Shown here one piece after another: positions 10,826-21,649 of a stretch of DNA of 64,000 nucleotides. A program made the position numbers and the translations under genes. Within the stretch, counting starts at the first letter, position 1. Every line of letters begins with the position of its first letter. A model generated the notes under the pieces. That model worked only from the letters and a program-made list of their open reading frames with translations, made no database searches and was not told the DNA's origin. The stretch lies in assembly GCF_000149955.1 (NCBI RefSeq), contig NW_017264846.1, positions 388,609 through 452,608 of the forward strand. The letters run 5' to 3'. The DNA comes from Fusarium oxysporum f. sp. lycopersici 4287. Taxonomy: Eukaryota > Ascomycota > Sordariomycetes > Hypocreales > Nectriaceae.

Positions 10826-11077
10826 AAGCTATTAATCGACGGACTTGTCTTCCCAGTCAATAAACGCCCATCTGCGAGACAAACAGCAACAGGAAACGAG
10901 GATTGACATCAAAACCGGAGGGTAACCTCCGGCGTTCCAGCCACGTAGTCTTTATTAGATATCGCCCCTCTGGACCGGACCTCTCTTGAACAACACGATC
11001 TCGCCTCAGGGGGCAACACTACTTCACTCTGCGGAGCAAAATCAAATCAGGGTCACTTATGATATCTTTCTCGTCAT
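10826..11077. other. Short spacer after the Zn2Cys6 gene
   Basis: I see nothing that can be called in this spacer. Confidence 0.4.
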
Positions 11078-11510
11078 GTGGAAAGCCTTAGCACGCCTGC
11101 AATCCCATCCAGGCTGCTTATGTCAAGTAAATACCGGCCACTGGTTCCTAATACTATACCAGAATCGAGTTTGACGGAGTATATCTCTTGCTCCCAGTCT
11201 CAGTCTTCGCTTTCAGGCCACATCAAGATCCCCCGAGCGGGAACTCGTACGGCCTGCGAATCGTATTGAAAGAAGAAGATGCGCGTAAGACCTCCCTGAA
11301 TGCGGTTATTGATTTTATATAAGAATTATGTAGCTTAAGATAAGTGCAGTGCAAAGGCGGCAAGCCTATATAAGCGCTGTATTAAAACTACTATAGATTG
11401 CATCTACTGTACCGATAAGTAGGAAAAGAGCATACTAGCCCTGGAAGGGCGCAATAGCGAGTTGATGACCGAGTTAGAATAGCTATGTAATTTACCTATT
11501 GAGACGTCGT
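11078..11510 (+). pseudogene. Decayed Zn2Cys6 transcription factor N-terminus
   Basis: The frame leading to GTRTACESY resembles the N-terminus of the 8399 gene, but the second zinc-binding Cys has become Tyr and a stop follows. After a plausible intron (11285-11344, GTAAGA to AAG, at the same position as in the two other paralogues) comes CSAKAASLYKRCIKTTIDC, recognisable as the second half of the cluster, then further in-frame stops. The changes look like G-to-A and C-to-T transitions. Only the DNA-binding end remains. It is a third member of the local family and is non-functional. Confidence 0.6.
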
Positions 11511-11802
11511 AACATAGACCTACGCTAGTACCATACACACCAACTAAAGTCCCCAATTGGACGCTCCATTTCTTTACGTACAGTAGGTGAAAGGGCGACT
11601 AGTGCTGCCTTGGAGCTTCTGGAGCTGGTTACCAATCAACCCAATCCAGTCCAATCCTTCGAGAAACCCAAATTTAGTCCAGCCAGTCCAATCCATATTG
11701 CCTCCAATCCAATTATATCACTGACTGAGAAGCAATAACCAAACTCATAATCATTGAACAAGGGGCCAGTGTAAAGACAAGGCAGGACCAGCTGCTAAAG
11801 TA

Positions 11803-12852
11803 CTACTTAGTCGCCTCGGAAGTGACAGCAGATGCCTTCATGAATTCCTTGAACATACCGATTAATGAATCCATCTTATTATCCATCTTCGCAGTCATAT
11901 CCTTCATATCCTTCAGCTGGCTTTCTAGGCTCTCGACCCTGTCCTCCAGCTTCCGGAGCATTCGAGTGATGCGCTCCTCCTTGAGCTCCTCCTTGAGCTC
12001 CTCCTTGGGTGTCCCCTCGGTGGCGAGAGTAAAGGTGGCCTCCTCAGCCTTGGCCTCCTCCTTGGGAGGAGGAGGCTTGAAGCTCTCAATGGTCTTCTTA
12101 TAAGCCTCAGACTCGGTGACGGTGGTAGCGAGCTCCTTAGCCTCAGCGATCTTGAGTTTCAGCTGGGCGACCCAGTTGTCACGTTCAGCAGTGTTGGCAG
12201 CCTTGAAGCTGTGCTTATTGCCCTTGGAGGTGAAATGGAACTTGTGGGAGGCATCTATCTCGGGCTCAGTGGCATCAGCCTGTGGGGCACGTCGTTAGAA
12301 TAAACTATGCACTCTGCAGAGGGTTTTCTTTTGTGGATCCGCGGGAGCTTAGCTTACCAGGCTGATGATGCCGGATGGGTTCATTTTGTCGCCGAAGAAG
12401 AGGAGACCCTGACCGGTGTGAGAGGCCCAGGCGATGTTGCTGTGGGCAGTCTCGGCCGACTTCTCGGTCTTAAGGTACTGTGTGAGCGCTTTGGGCTCGA
12501 AGGCGTCGGTGCCGAAGAAGAAGAACTCCTTGCTGGCAATCAGGCTCCTGTGGGGGAATCAAGGTCAGCAAACGGGACATGTGCATCGTGATGCGACGTC
12601 GCGGCGTGACGCACGTGCAAGGGCTTACCTGGGGAAGCTGAAGTCATGAGCCTTGTGGCCCAGATGGCCCTCCTCAATGGGCTTGATCTCCTTGTTCTCA
12701 GTCTTGGACTTCTCAGTCTCAGTAGGCTTGTTCTCCTCAGCGGGCTTGTCCTCGGTGGCGAGAGCCTCGGTGGGGGTCTCATTGACGGGAGCGGGAGTGG
12801 TCTCGGGCTTGATCTCCTGAGGGACCTCGACGTTCTTCTGTTCCTCGGCCAT
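11803..12852 (-). CDS. PH-domain protein, fungal PH_6/Meu6-like (296 aa)
   Basis: Exons 12629-12852, 12358-12547 and 11803-12279 (minus) join in frame with GTAAGC donors and CACAG acceptors. Residues 1-70 are acidic, Pro/Glu/Lys-rich and disordered. A single pleckstrin-homology-like domain follows, with hydrophobic strands (KEFFFFGTDAF, GLLFFGDKMNP) and the terminal helix around NTAERDNWVAQLKLKIAEA. The C-terminus is a charged coiled coil containing a KEELKEELKEE repeat and a heptad stretch (MLRKLEDRVESLESQLKDMK). The layout resembles the fungal PH_6 family, known from the meiosis-linked Meu6 protein of fission yeast; I am fairly but not fully sure of that link. It probably binds membranes or partner proteins, and its ligand is unknown. 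Confidence 0.8.
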
Positions 12853-14509
12853 TTTGAATAGAGTTGTAGTGAGAGTAGGTTTTTTTTGTCACAAACAAAT
12901 GCGGAGGTATAATAAAGAAAAAAGATCCTAATAGATCCAGGCACAGAAAAAGCGTTGGATGTTTGAGTGTGGTCTTGGGACAGAGTGGCGAGGAAGAAAG
13001 AGTAGGGAAAGGCTGCTGGAGGACGGGGACGCGGGGGGTTACGAATGACCAAAACATCACAAAAGTAGCTCAGCATGGATACATACTTTCCACCAGCTCA
13101 ACCTACAACAGATCTTGGTCCCATGCTAGTTCCCGGTGATCATCGCCACATTTCACCCTTGTCTGCACCAAAACGACTCGAGTGCTGAATAGAAGGTGGG
13201 CTTCTTGTGACAATCTGCAAAGAAGTTGCCCCAACAGAGGGGCATCCAGAATACGTATCCAGCCGCTTCTAGCAGACAAGCAAGCAAGTAGGCTCATGCC
13301 GATTGATAGCAGAGAAGTCAAAATTACATCGCGACAAGCAAAAGGGATGGTTTCGACGACATAAATGGATGACTTTCTGCGGGGTATTCTACTACTTGTC
13401 GCACCACCCGATATCTATTGCTCTGACTATGTTCAGATGACAAGAGTTCCCGATTATCGATGATGGGAAGCGGCGTCATTAGGCGTCATTACAGATCTGT
13501 GGGAAGGTTCTTGCTCAAAGGCAATGTTTTTGCTTCTGGGAGGGAGAGAAGGGAGTGGATTAGTACGTAGCCTAGCCACAGTATTGGCTTCTCTAAAATG
13601 ATAATTGATCTCTTTTCAATTCCAACGATGTCGTCCCAGCCGGGGTGAATATTCAGCCTTGCAGGACAGATGGCTACGGCTCAAAGGTGCTGGCTCCAAG
13701 CGGATAGGAGCAGCTCAATGTATATCGTTTTGGGAGAAAAGTGGGGTTGTTCAAATATCCAATAGATCCGAATCGATCATTTTTGTATCCAAATCGAATC
13801 AAATTAGAGACTCGATTTGATATGATTTGTTTGTTTGCAAGCCTGAGCTTGATTTTGAGGAAGCAAGCCTCTTCTGGGTCTCAACTGCCTTATTCGATGA
13901 CCTCCCAATAGTGCCAGTACTTATGGCTCGATATGGGATGGCAATAAGCTTCATGGCTCTGATGTGATCCATGTGATCAATCCACACCCTCAGCAGTCAT
14001 CGGTGGTGTAGGGAACAAGTCGCCGCTTGAGGCGTCATCGTGACGTATCTACCTCGTACCCCTCCGCTCATTTTCCTTTACAGACTTGTATGTGTTGTGT
14101 CGTGTCGTCGACAGGGGGTTGTTGGCGCCAGCAGCCCTCTGGCTCGAATGCATGACGATGAACCAAGCTTCTCGTGTAGCACCGGTGGCAATGCGGAAGG
14201 TACGGCCGCTCAGGTCGAAATAGATGCCCTGCACGTGCTTTGCACTATACGGGGCACTCCAATGGCGAAACGATATCGTGATATTGTCAAAGAAGTGACT
14301 GGGCCTGCAGATCGGCCGGCGCGGTAGACCGACGATGCTAACGAAATCGAGTCGAAAGACGGGGTAATAATCGTCTTCCTCGCTTGCCGGCTTTGAGCCT
14401 GTCTTCTTGCTCCATAGTCCCAGGCAACTCGGCGCTGTAGGAGGTCAAGAGCACGTGCCCTAGACGATATGTGAAGGTCTTAATCGGCCTCTTCAGAGGA
14501 TTCATCGTC
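12853..14509. other. Long intergenic stretch
   Basis: The right flank of the PH gene, with a short T-run near 12880 that fits its promoter. The rest has only short frames without recognisable domains, and an AT-rich patch around 13740-13820. Confidence 0.4.
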
Positions 14510-15643
14510 TCAATGGCCATCCTCGTCGAGTGCTATGAAGCAACCATTCTTTTCGCCTTCATCTGTGTTGTAGGCGCACTCATCACTTCGAACTACCCTT
14601 TGTGGAGGCTCTGTCTGAAAGAAAACATCGCAGAAGCGGATCGGCTTGATGGCTTCCAGCCGTGGCTGTAGCTTTGACATGCAGATGACTACGAAGAGCG
14701 AATTGGCCCTCGTTGTTGTCAAAAACCTTGTCCATCCATTGGATTTGTTCCCGAGTTCGTTCACAAAGATCGGGTACGGATTCAACGACATTAAGCAACC
14801 ATATCATGTTATGTCGGGTAGGTAGCAGTAATGTCGATCAAAGGTGCTTGGTCCCTTCGTACTCCTCCAAGATGATACCGGCTGAAATGGGCAGAAGTAA
14901 GAAATACTCTCTTCCGCGTTCCCGGTCCTCCCAATGTGGCAGGTGCCATGGGAGCAGATAGGGTCGTCCATGTTCTGCATACCATCGTGGACCGACAAGT
15001 TTCGAGAAGTGCTCGACAGACGAGCATATCAAACTCCGCTGTGCTAGTCCGGTATTACACAAGCGATCCGTCTCGTACATGCATTTCCACCATAATCTAC
15101 AAAGCACGCTTTCCAAGGAGTGGAAGTACCCCACTGTCATATCCTCGGACTTCGTGTCTGGCGCGATGTCTGGGTGTCGGGTATTATGATCACGGACCCA
15201 TTGCCATGGAATACGGGCGTTATCTTCAGGTGGAGAGAAGTATGGCGCCCAAAATTGGATCTTGAAGAATGTTGGTTTTCCATGGTACCAAGACTTGTCA
15301 TGTTGATAGGTGCCGACCTCGTTTTTCTGACTACTGTTGAGTGCAACCATGATATAATCTCCAACTACATGACTAAACCGGCAATCGAACTGCCCTGCAT
15401 ATTGCTGAACTGTCTCCCAAGACTCTTTGAACGCCGGTAGAGTCTGAAGAAGTAAAGATGATTCCACGACGGTGGGCTGGGTCGGTGGAAAAGATGACGG
15501 AACACGAAAGACGACCACCCATCATGAGGTGGCAAGTACTTTTGTGTAGTTATCCAACAGGGTAACTCTTGAGGTAACTTATCTGGGTCGGTATCTGAGT
15601 AGAGTTTAGCATAGAGAGCCCATAGGTATCTAAAGTCGGTCAA
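14510..15643 (-). pseudogene. Broken gene for an uncharacterised fungal protein
   Basis: Four consecutive protein-like segments follow one another on the minus strand. They are 15520-15643 (RYLWALYAKLYSDTDPDKLP), 14841-15518 (tryptophan-rich, with FFKIQFWAPYFSPPEDNARI), 14690-14837 (MIWLLNVVESVPDLCERTRE) and 14510-14690 (IRFCDVFFQTEPPQRVVRSD). Segments two and three are in the same frame, separated by one TGA at 14838-14840 that would be Arg if CGA. The other junctions need one-base shifts near 15515 and 14690. The composition looks like a real globular protein of about 370 residues or more. I do not recognise the family. Alternatively one or more breaks are short introns or assembly errors. 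Confidence 0.5.
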
Positions 15644-16651
15644 TTTCGTTTACCTACCTCAGGTCGGCTCTCTATTCTGTCCCAAGGATGCTCTCGGGGG
15701 TTAGCAGGGATTGTGTTGGTACTGACCACCATGCTGTGATTGGCCCGCTGTAGGGTTCTCAATTGCCACGGGTGGTATAATGACCAAGAGCTGGAGTGAC
15801 ACAATATTGCTATAGGTTAGACAACTGGTATTGATGGCTCATACGAAATCTAACATTCTCGTTGTGCGCGCACCGTGTCATTCCCACCTAGACTATACCT
15901 CAGCTCAGCTCTAAATCTGATCTCGTCTCATCTTTTTGGCCGGTGAAAGCCCTTTCTTTGCTTATCTTTCCCCTCAGCTCAGTCCTCATGTCTGATGATA
16001 ATTGTGGGGCCCCAAAAGCCGCACTTTAACCCTTGTGTTGGATTGACATCTTGTTTAGTAATACTTAAGTCGATTTTTAAGTACTGTCTGAGTACCAATA
16101 GGCCTTTTCTTTGGAAGTAGTGGAATGGTATTTCCAGTTAACTCCGGTTAAAAGACGGAACACTATGTGAAGGTTGGTTCATTTGACGCATAAACAAAAT
16201 ACTAAAGGTGATTCAGACCCTTACTTGCCCCTCATATTACATTTAAGGTTTTCAACCTCGGTAACTGCGCGGTCGTTGAAGATTGAATCGAGGTCGTCGA
16301 AACGTGAGAAAAGAATTCCTCTCATCCGAGTCGCCCAGCTGCAACTGTGCATCCAATGAACCAGGTTATCTCCAGGCTATCCCCTGGTTATCCTCATCTG
16401 ACTGTTGATCTACGATTTTCGGATCTTGGACTGCAAAACAGGATTGCGATGAATTAAGATGTGTACACACAGAAGAAGTCGTCGCTTGAAATTCATGATG
16501 CTCATCGCCAATCACAAACACGGCAACTATGAAGCACCATTGAACTTATACGTCATTTTATATCCTGAATTTCTCTCTCACTAGGCTGAAGATTTTGAGT
16601 TGATTTCTGAGTGATGATATTCCTAAGGCCATGACCTATCTGGTGCCACTG
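15644..16651. other. Intergenic
   Basis: No supported gene. It separates the broken gene on the left from the 3' end of the bZIP gene. Confidence 0.5.
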
Positions 16652-17617
16652 TCACGCTGCCATGTTTTGGAGCCCAGAAGAACCCTGAACAACCCCTCGT
16701 CGATCACTGGTGCTGCTGTCACTGTCATACGGCCGCGGGGCTGTGGTGGTGAATGTAGTGTCTGTACCCCAATTCTCGGAAGAGAACGCTTGCTTTGTCA
16801 ACTTATCCACTGCTTTATATGCCTGTTTCGCAATGTACTGTTGAATCAGAGTACATTCGCATTCGCCATGCCTCAGAATTTCGAATTTGAGTTGGGAAAC
16901 CTCCTGCTGAAGGTCGCTATAGCAAGAAGAAAGTAGTCGATGTCGATCTTGCAATTCTTCCATCCGAGAGGTCAACTCGTTTGCTTGATCCTTTTTGCGA
17001 TCACGACATTTGGCAGCCGCCCTCCGGTTTCGTTCCCGAACTTTCATCTGTTGTTCGCTCTTAGCATCATCCAGCTCTGTTCTTGTCTCCCGACAATTTC
17101 TTTTCTCGCATAGCAACCTCCTGTTTACAGACTGCTTCCCAGCCTTTCTTCTCTTTGGCGGCTCTGGTGTCGATTGGTATCTGGTAAAATCTGATGTAGT
17201 GAAGGGCTCTAGGCTTTCTTGATCATTATCACGATTCCTAATAGAGCTTTGTGTGTCCTCCTTGGTTGTGGTGGTCTGTGATGTGGGAAAGCTGAATCCA
17301 GCTGACTGCTGGTTTTTGGAAGATATGGGCGATAGTTGAGTAGTGCCGAAGCTCGGATCATCCATCCAGCCACCAGCCATTTCATCATGGAAGTAATGCT
17401 CTGAAGTTGGGGTTGGAAGAGACGGAGTTTGAGAACTCGACGAGTTTGTTGGGAAGGATTGATTAGAGGAACTCATCCAATGCCATGGAATGAGGTATTC
17501 GGGCAAGGCTTGCCAGGTAGAATCAAAGAAATATTGAGTATCAATAGGTGTATTACTTTCAATTAAATAATCAGTTGGGAAGTAGTTGTTTTCTGCTAGG
17601 GTTTCCGCAAAAGCCAT
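16652..17617 (-). CDS. bZIP transcription factor, ATF/CREB-like (321 aa)
   Basis: An intronless frame with a Ser/Thr/Gln-rich N-terminus (1-150) that may act in activation, a basic cluster around 155-168, and a classic bZIP. The basic region is 191-209, with N197 and R205 in the required N-x7-R spacing (RERNRRAAAKCRDRKK). It is followed by a leucine zipper with Leu at 215, 222, 229, 236 and 243. The NRRAAAKCR signature is typical of the Atf1/CREB branch, which in fungi handles stress and secondary metabolism. It should bind CRE-like sites as a dimer in the nucleus. The C-terminal 70 residues are low complexity. There is no sign of damage, and a full-length Atf1 is usually longer, so this is a short family member. 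Confidence 0.9.
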   Translation of the reverse strand: MAFAETLAENNYFPTDYLIESNTPIDTQYFFDSTWQALPEYLIPWHWMSSSNQSFPTNSSSSQTPSLPTPTSEHYFHDEMAGGWMDDPSFGTTQLSPISSKNQQSAGFSFPTSQTTTTKEDTQSSIRNRDNDQESLEPFTTSDFTRYQSTPEPPKRRKAGKQSVNRRLLCEKRNCRETRTELDDAKSEQQMKVRERNRRAAAKCRDRKKDQANELTSRMEELQDRHRLLSSCYSDLQQEVSQLKFEILRHGECECTLIQQYIAKQAYKAVDKLTKQAFSSENWGTDTTFTTTAPRPYDSDSSTSDRRGVVQGSSGLQNMAA

Positions 17618-18060
17618 AATTCGTACGTGATGGAATTTTTCCTCGACCTGTTGTCAATTTATTCCGTGAATTAATGTGTGACACTCGGTGGTTACAAATT
17701 GAGTGGTTAGACGTGATGAAGTGTGCACAGGGATTCGAATTAAACCAGTCGTGGGTCGAAAACAATAACTTATGACAAAGAAGACTTGCCTTTGGCATAT
17801 AATACGTCTCCTCTCAGTTGGTCTCATCCAGAGTATGTGGGGGGCTGTTAAAAATCGCCAAAAAGCCCTCTAGCCAAAGTAACATCAGGTAATATCAGTG
17901 ATGCTCGACTGAAGGCAAGGGGCCGAGTCAGCCTAGTCATTCGCTTTCACAAATGTCTCTTTGAAGCCATTTAAAGTTTGAAACACTCGAATGGTGTTAT
18001 TTACTTAGGCCTTGAGGTGTCTGTTTTCGTTACGATGCATGGACCCTTCAGCTTTTGGAG
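17618..18060. other. Promoter side of the bZIP gene
   Basis: 443 bp upstream of the bZIP start with no supported gene. I see no clear operator. Confidence 0.4.
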
Positions 18061-18354
18061 CTAAAAATGGTGGAGTACGTCACGCACTGCATCGTTATTA
18101 CTGTTCGGCACCAGAGGACTGTAAGGCTCAACTTCGCATACATGATACCTTTGGCTTTGAAAGAACGATTGGTCTGTGAGAATCATGAGTTGAGGTGTTT
18201 CAAGATCAAATGGTGGTGATCTGATGTGCTCGCAACACCTTCTGTTGGGTTGATGCGCATGCATCGATGAATCAACAGACTCACCAAGTGCCATGTGATA
18301 TTGGGTCGTTACATTGGGACTAGACTTTCTATTGCTCCTAGTACGCGAAATCAT
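18061..18354 (-). CDS. Possible small hypothetical ORF (97 aa)
   Basis: An ATG-initiated frame ending at 18061 with fairly balanced residue use (FDLETPQLMILTDQSFF). It has no motif, signal peptide or paralogue that I recognise and may be spurious. Confidence 0.2.
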   Translation of the reverse strand: MISRTRSNRKSSPNVTTQYHMALGESVDSSMHAHQPNRRCCEHIRSPPFDLETPQLMILTDQSFFQSQRYHVCEVEPYSPLVPNSNNDAVRDVLHHF

Positions 18355-18570
18355 ACGAGCCCCATTTTGCGCCGGAGGTCTCGGTGAGGCGCCAAGGAGA
18401 TATGATTATGATCTGACGTAGCATGTTCGCGTGGACTCGACTCCAACACTGGAGCCGACTTTGAGGGTCTCTGGCCAGGTAATAAGTCAAGTTGTGCGTA
18501 AGCTTTTAGTTTATCGGCCGCACCAACACCTGCAAGCCACAGACCTGGCTGACTGGATCCATTCGGAGAG

Positions 18571-18891
18571 TCAGACTAGTGTTCCATTTATCCCAAGAAT
18601 AGAATAGGATTGATCGTGAGTCAATATATCTTCTAAATCCACCGTGAAGTTGATATCAGAGATATTATCCCAATATTCCTGGCCATATATAACATCGCAC
18701 AGAAAAGAACAAAGAGTTTGAGCCAAGCCCATCCAATTCAGAGAGCCCGATGCCGAAAACGAACTTGTTGTAACCTTGCCCTCCTTTATGCTTTCCCTCA
18801 CGATAATGCGGAGCTGAAGATTCTGAGACTGTCTTCCAATAATCCCGCGTAGAATGGCAGATAATGGACTGTTCAAAGGCCATGTTGGCAA
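18571..18891 (-). CDS. Possible hypothetical protein fragment (106 aa)
   Basis: The frame contains a hydrophobic stretch (MGLAQTLCSFLCDVIYGQ) and an acidic tail and reads more like protein than its neighbours. A second frame over the same bases (18665-18883) is also open, so the call is weak. The start lies 27 bp from repeat sequence at 18916, which may have cut off an upstream exon. No family recognised. Confidence 0.25.
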   Translation of the reverse strand: MPTWPLNSPLSAILRGIIGRQSQNLQLRIIVRESIKEGKVTTSSFSASGSLNWMGLAQTLCSFLCDVIYGQEYWDNISDINFTVDLEDILTHDQSYSILGINGTLV

Positions 18892-18915
18892 TTATAACGA
18901 AACCAAAGATATGTG

Positions 18916-18994
18916 GGAAAATCCGGGGATCCCCCTTCCCTTCAGGATTCAGACTAACAGTCTGAAAGTCCTAGATATAAAGTTTAAAGTCCTA
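18916..18994. repeat. 79-bp fragment of the 193-bp insertion found at 33303
   Basis: From GGAAAATCCGGGGATCCCCC to AAAGTCCTAA this stretch matches 33306-33385 with one visible mismatch. It is a truncated copy of the element that broke RING copy B. Confidence 0.75.
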
Positions 18995-19259
18995 ACGTAC
19001 ATGATAAGCAAGTGGACCAGAAAAGTGAGTGGACCAAAAATTAATTTCTTAGCATTTACACCTGAAGGTCTAACTAGTATCTTTATTAAGCTTCCAAAAA
19101 TCAGAATTAATTTACTAGAAGCTCATAATTGTAGGGTATATTGAATGGATAATATATTTTATATAACTTAGTTTTTAAAATTCTGAAATTCTTTTACTTA
19201 AGAATAAATAAAAAATCTTATTCGCACTGTCTTTTTCAAGACTTTTAAATTTGACCAGC
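18995..19259. mobile_element. Left end fragment of a Fot/pogo-like element
   Basis: It begins ACGTACATGATAAGC after a TA, then carries a subterminal direct repeat AGTGGACC twice followed by AAAAATT. This is the same end structure as the element at 53423 (GATAAGC, then TGCCGACC twice, then AAAAATT). It is AT-rich, has no coding sequence, and no matching right end is seen. Confidence 0.55.
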
Positions 19260-19261
19260 TA

Positions 19262-20965
19262 CCGTACATGATAAGCATGCGCCGCGCTTTTCTTCCTTGC
19301 CGCATCTCCCACAGCGCCGAACCCCCGGTCGCACCGACCTCCCCTAACCACCACTTTTCGACAATTCGGCTACTACCTGCGTATCTATATCTATCTGATC
19401 AGTTAGATTCCGACCTTCCTCTACTGTCATCTTCCCTCTATTCTGTAGGCGGGTTCTTTTTGCTCTGCGCCGTCGGCTGAGTATCTCATTCGCCTGTCGA
19501 AAATCTTGGATCTCAGCCCTCATTAAAGCCATCTCATGCATAACTGCCTTTGTTCCTTTTGAAAGAGACTTTAGTGCTTCTAAAATTGACTCTAGAGAGC
19601 TTCTTTGATGCCTTCTAACTCGTCTTTCAAGGTATTCAGACTGCGATTCAGCCTCAATAATTGTCTTCGGGGTCTTTGAAGTCCAAGGTTGTGCCTGGCC
19701 TGCTTCCTCCTCAGCAGGTGTTGGAGTCCGTAGCTGCACATCAAGCTTTGAGACTACACTTTCTGGATCAAAAGGGACAAGGCCAGCTCCCTAAAACCTC
19801 CTTTAATATCCTTCTCGGTCATAGTAGCCTGAAAAGCGGCATAAAAGGCCGGGAAGAACTCGGTCTTGGAAATATGTGTTATAGAGCTTCTGATTAGATG
19901 CTCAATTTCTCGACCATATGCCTTTTTCAGCGGCCCAAAGCACCCGACGCCAAGAGGTTGAAGTAGATGAGATGAATGAGGCGGCATACAAAGCGTAATG
20001 ATATTATGCTCCTCACAATATATCTCAAAGTCGGTCGAGTGGTGACTTTCGTGACCATCAAGGATCAGAAGACGATAGGAACCAACTGATCGATTGGCTG
20101 TAGATCGGTCAAAGTGCTTTAGCCACTCGAGACCCGTCTCATTATCTGTCCAGCCATTTTGGGTCGTGGTGATAGCCCAATCGCCCGGGAGGTTGCTTTC
20201 TCGGTACCAATTGGCAAGGTGATATTGGCCTGCAACCACGATAAATGGATCAATTGCCCAGCCTTCCGCATTAATCGCCTGGATAACTGTAACCCATTCC
20301 CGATTTCCAGGCTGCACAGCTTTTGGCTTTCCACGCCTTTCTGCGCCTGTAGTAACTATACCGCTTCCAATCATGCCCATCATAAAGCCGGTCTCATCAA
20401 AGTTATAGATATCATCTGATCGGATACCATACTTTGCGATTGTATTCTGTACGAGCCTGAACCAATTGCGAATAGTAGTCGGATCTTCACATCTAGCCCT
20501 TTGATAGTCATATCTCCGCTGAAAACGCGTCTTGAGGTCTGGTTGCCGCTTGACAAAATTGATAGCCCAGCGCTTGCCAACTGGTGATGCATCGCGATCA
20601 GTAAGCAGTCCATTGGCCATTTCTTCAACACTACGATGCCGGGGAGGAAATCCTCGCGAATCGAGGTCGAGAATATACTGAACTATGATCTGTTCCTCTA
20701 GATCAGATAGTTTCTGCGACTTTGGGATAGTATCATGTATAGAGAGTATGCCTTTGCGTCGGCGCCATAGCTTCATAGGACCAACTTCATATATCTCTGC
20801 AGCTCATCGGAGCGTTAACTTAGGGTTATTTTGGAGCGCCTGAAGAGCAAGAAGAACTCTAGCCTCTTCATTTAATTGTGGCATATTAGGTGGTTGAGAA
20901 TTAATTGATCAGATATAAAGTGAGGTGTATGAGGGATTTTTATAACACCCGCTTATCGTCTACGT
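19262..20965 (-). mobile_element. Fot/pogo-like DNA transposon, copy 1 (inactive)
   Basis: The termini CCGTACATGATAAGC (19262) and, inverted, ACGTAGACGATAAGC (to 20965) are flanked by TA on both sides (19260-19261, 20966-20967). It contains one damaged transposase gene on the minus strand. The length of 1704 bp is normal for Fot elements. Confidence 0.8.
19344..20884 (-). pseudogene. Fot/pogo-like DDE transposase, broken
   Basis: The start is ATG at 20884. The protein matches the transposase at 53521-55176 over nearly its whole length: CENP-B-like HTH region, then a DDE_1 core with NFDETGFMMG and LDGHESHHST. Three defects are visible. There is an in-frame TGA about 30 codons in, where an Arg codon CGA is likely to have mutated. 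One base is lost near 19790, separating the C-terminal coiled coil (19344-19739). The third catalytic Asp is Gly (LQPLGVGCFG against LQPLDIGCF in the other copy). It cannot encode an active enzyme. Confidence 0.85.
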
Positions 20966-21051
20966 TATATTTCCTCTGATCTAATTTCCCCTTATCCCGA
21001 GCACTACAAGCCTAATATCTTAATATATCATAATCGCTGATAAAACCTCGG

Positions 21052-21649
21052 CTAATGAACGCCTTTAGCATCACCGCGCCTATCTGGAATAAATATCGAC
21101 TTGCATAGTGGGCAGTCGATATGGTGTTTCTGGAACCAGGAGTCAATGCAACTCGTATGGAAGACATGTTTACATTTCAACCGTCGGACATCGTCCTGGT
21201 CCCCCAGAACTTCGATGCATATTGCACTATCCTGATGTCAGTATGGGCAGAAAACTCTCTCATTTCAACTTGGAACTTACCAGACTTCAGCTGAACTAGA
21301 CTGCGTTGAAGCCCAGGTTGCCTGCTTCTTTAGCCCCTTTGCTGCTTCGTATTTTTGTGACGGGTTTGCGTCGTTTACCGTCCGTAGATCGACTGTATCC
21401 TTGGGTGAAGGTTTCGCCGCCTCGATGTCTCCCTGGGGTTGGGGATGATGATATAGTGATTTCACAATGAAGCTACCTTTATTAACATGGACACGGACCG
21501 CACATCTACGAAGGAAACGCGTACAAAATGATGATTACCAAAGGTACACCGATGATGCCGCCCACTAACCCAGAGAAAATAGGTGTAGGCGTCGATGGGG
21601 TGGAGGCGTCACTCTGATTTGTTAAGTTGTCTCGCGGGATGTAAGCCAT
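21052..21649 (-). CDS. Small membrane-anchored RING-H2 protein, copy A (163 aa)
   Basis: I assembled this from three exons: 21525-21649, 21281-21472 and 21052-21226 (minus). The N-terminal 24 residues are Ser/Thr/Pro-rich, then comes one membrane helix (FSGLVGGIIGVPLVIIIFF, about 25-43), a Lys/Ser-rich linker and a C-terminal RING-H2. All eight ligands are present: C106, C109, C124, H126, H129, C132, C144 and C147, with the E2-binding-type W136. Intron 2 splits the codon of C106 (TG, intron, T). RING-H2 domains of this form are ubiquitin-protein ligases, so a membrane-bound E3 is likely; its substrate is unknown. A second copy with the same exon sizes for the RING exon lies at 32842-33581 and a third family member at 52005-52597. 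Confidence 0.75.

Noticed and set aside
11570..11760. CCAATCC-rich stretch as a hAT element end
   Set aside because: It resembles the subterminal repeats of the hAT at 34.4 kb, but I found neither the CAGGGTTGAAAG terminus nor a second end.
12307..12649. Plus-strand ORFs opposite the PH-domain gene
   Set aside because: They mirror the spliced PH-domain exons; introns and reading frame on the minus strand explain the region.
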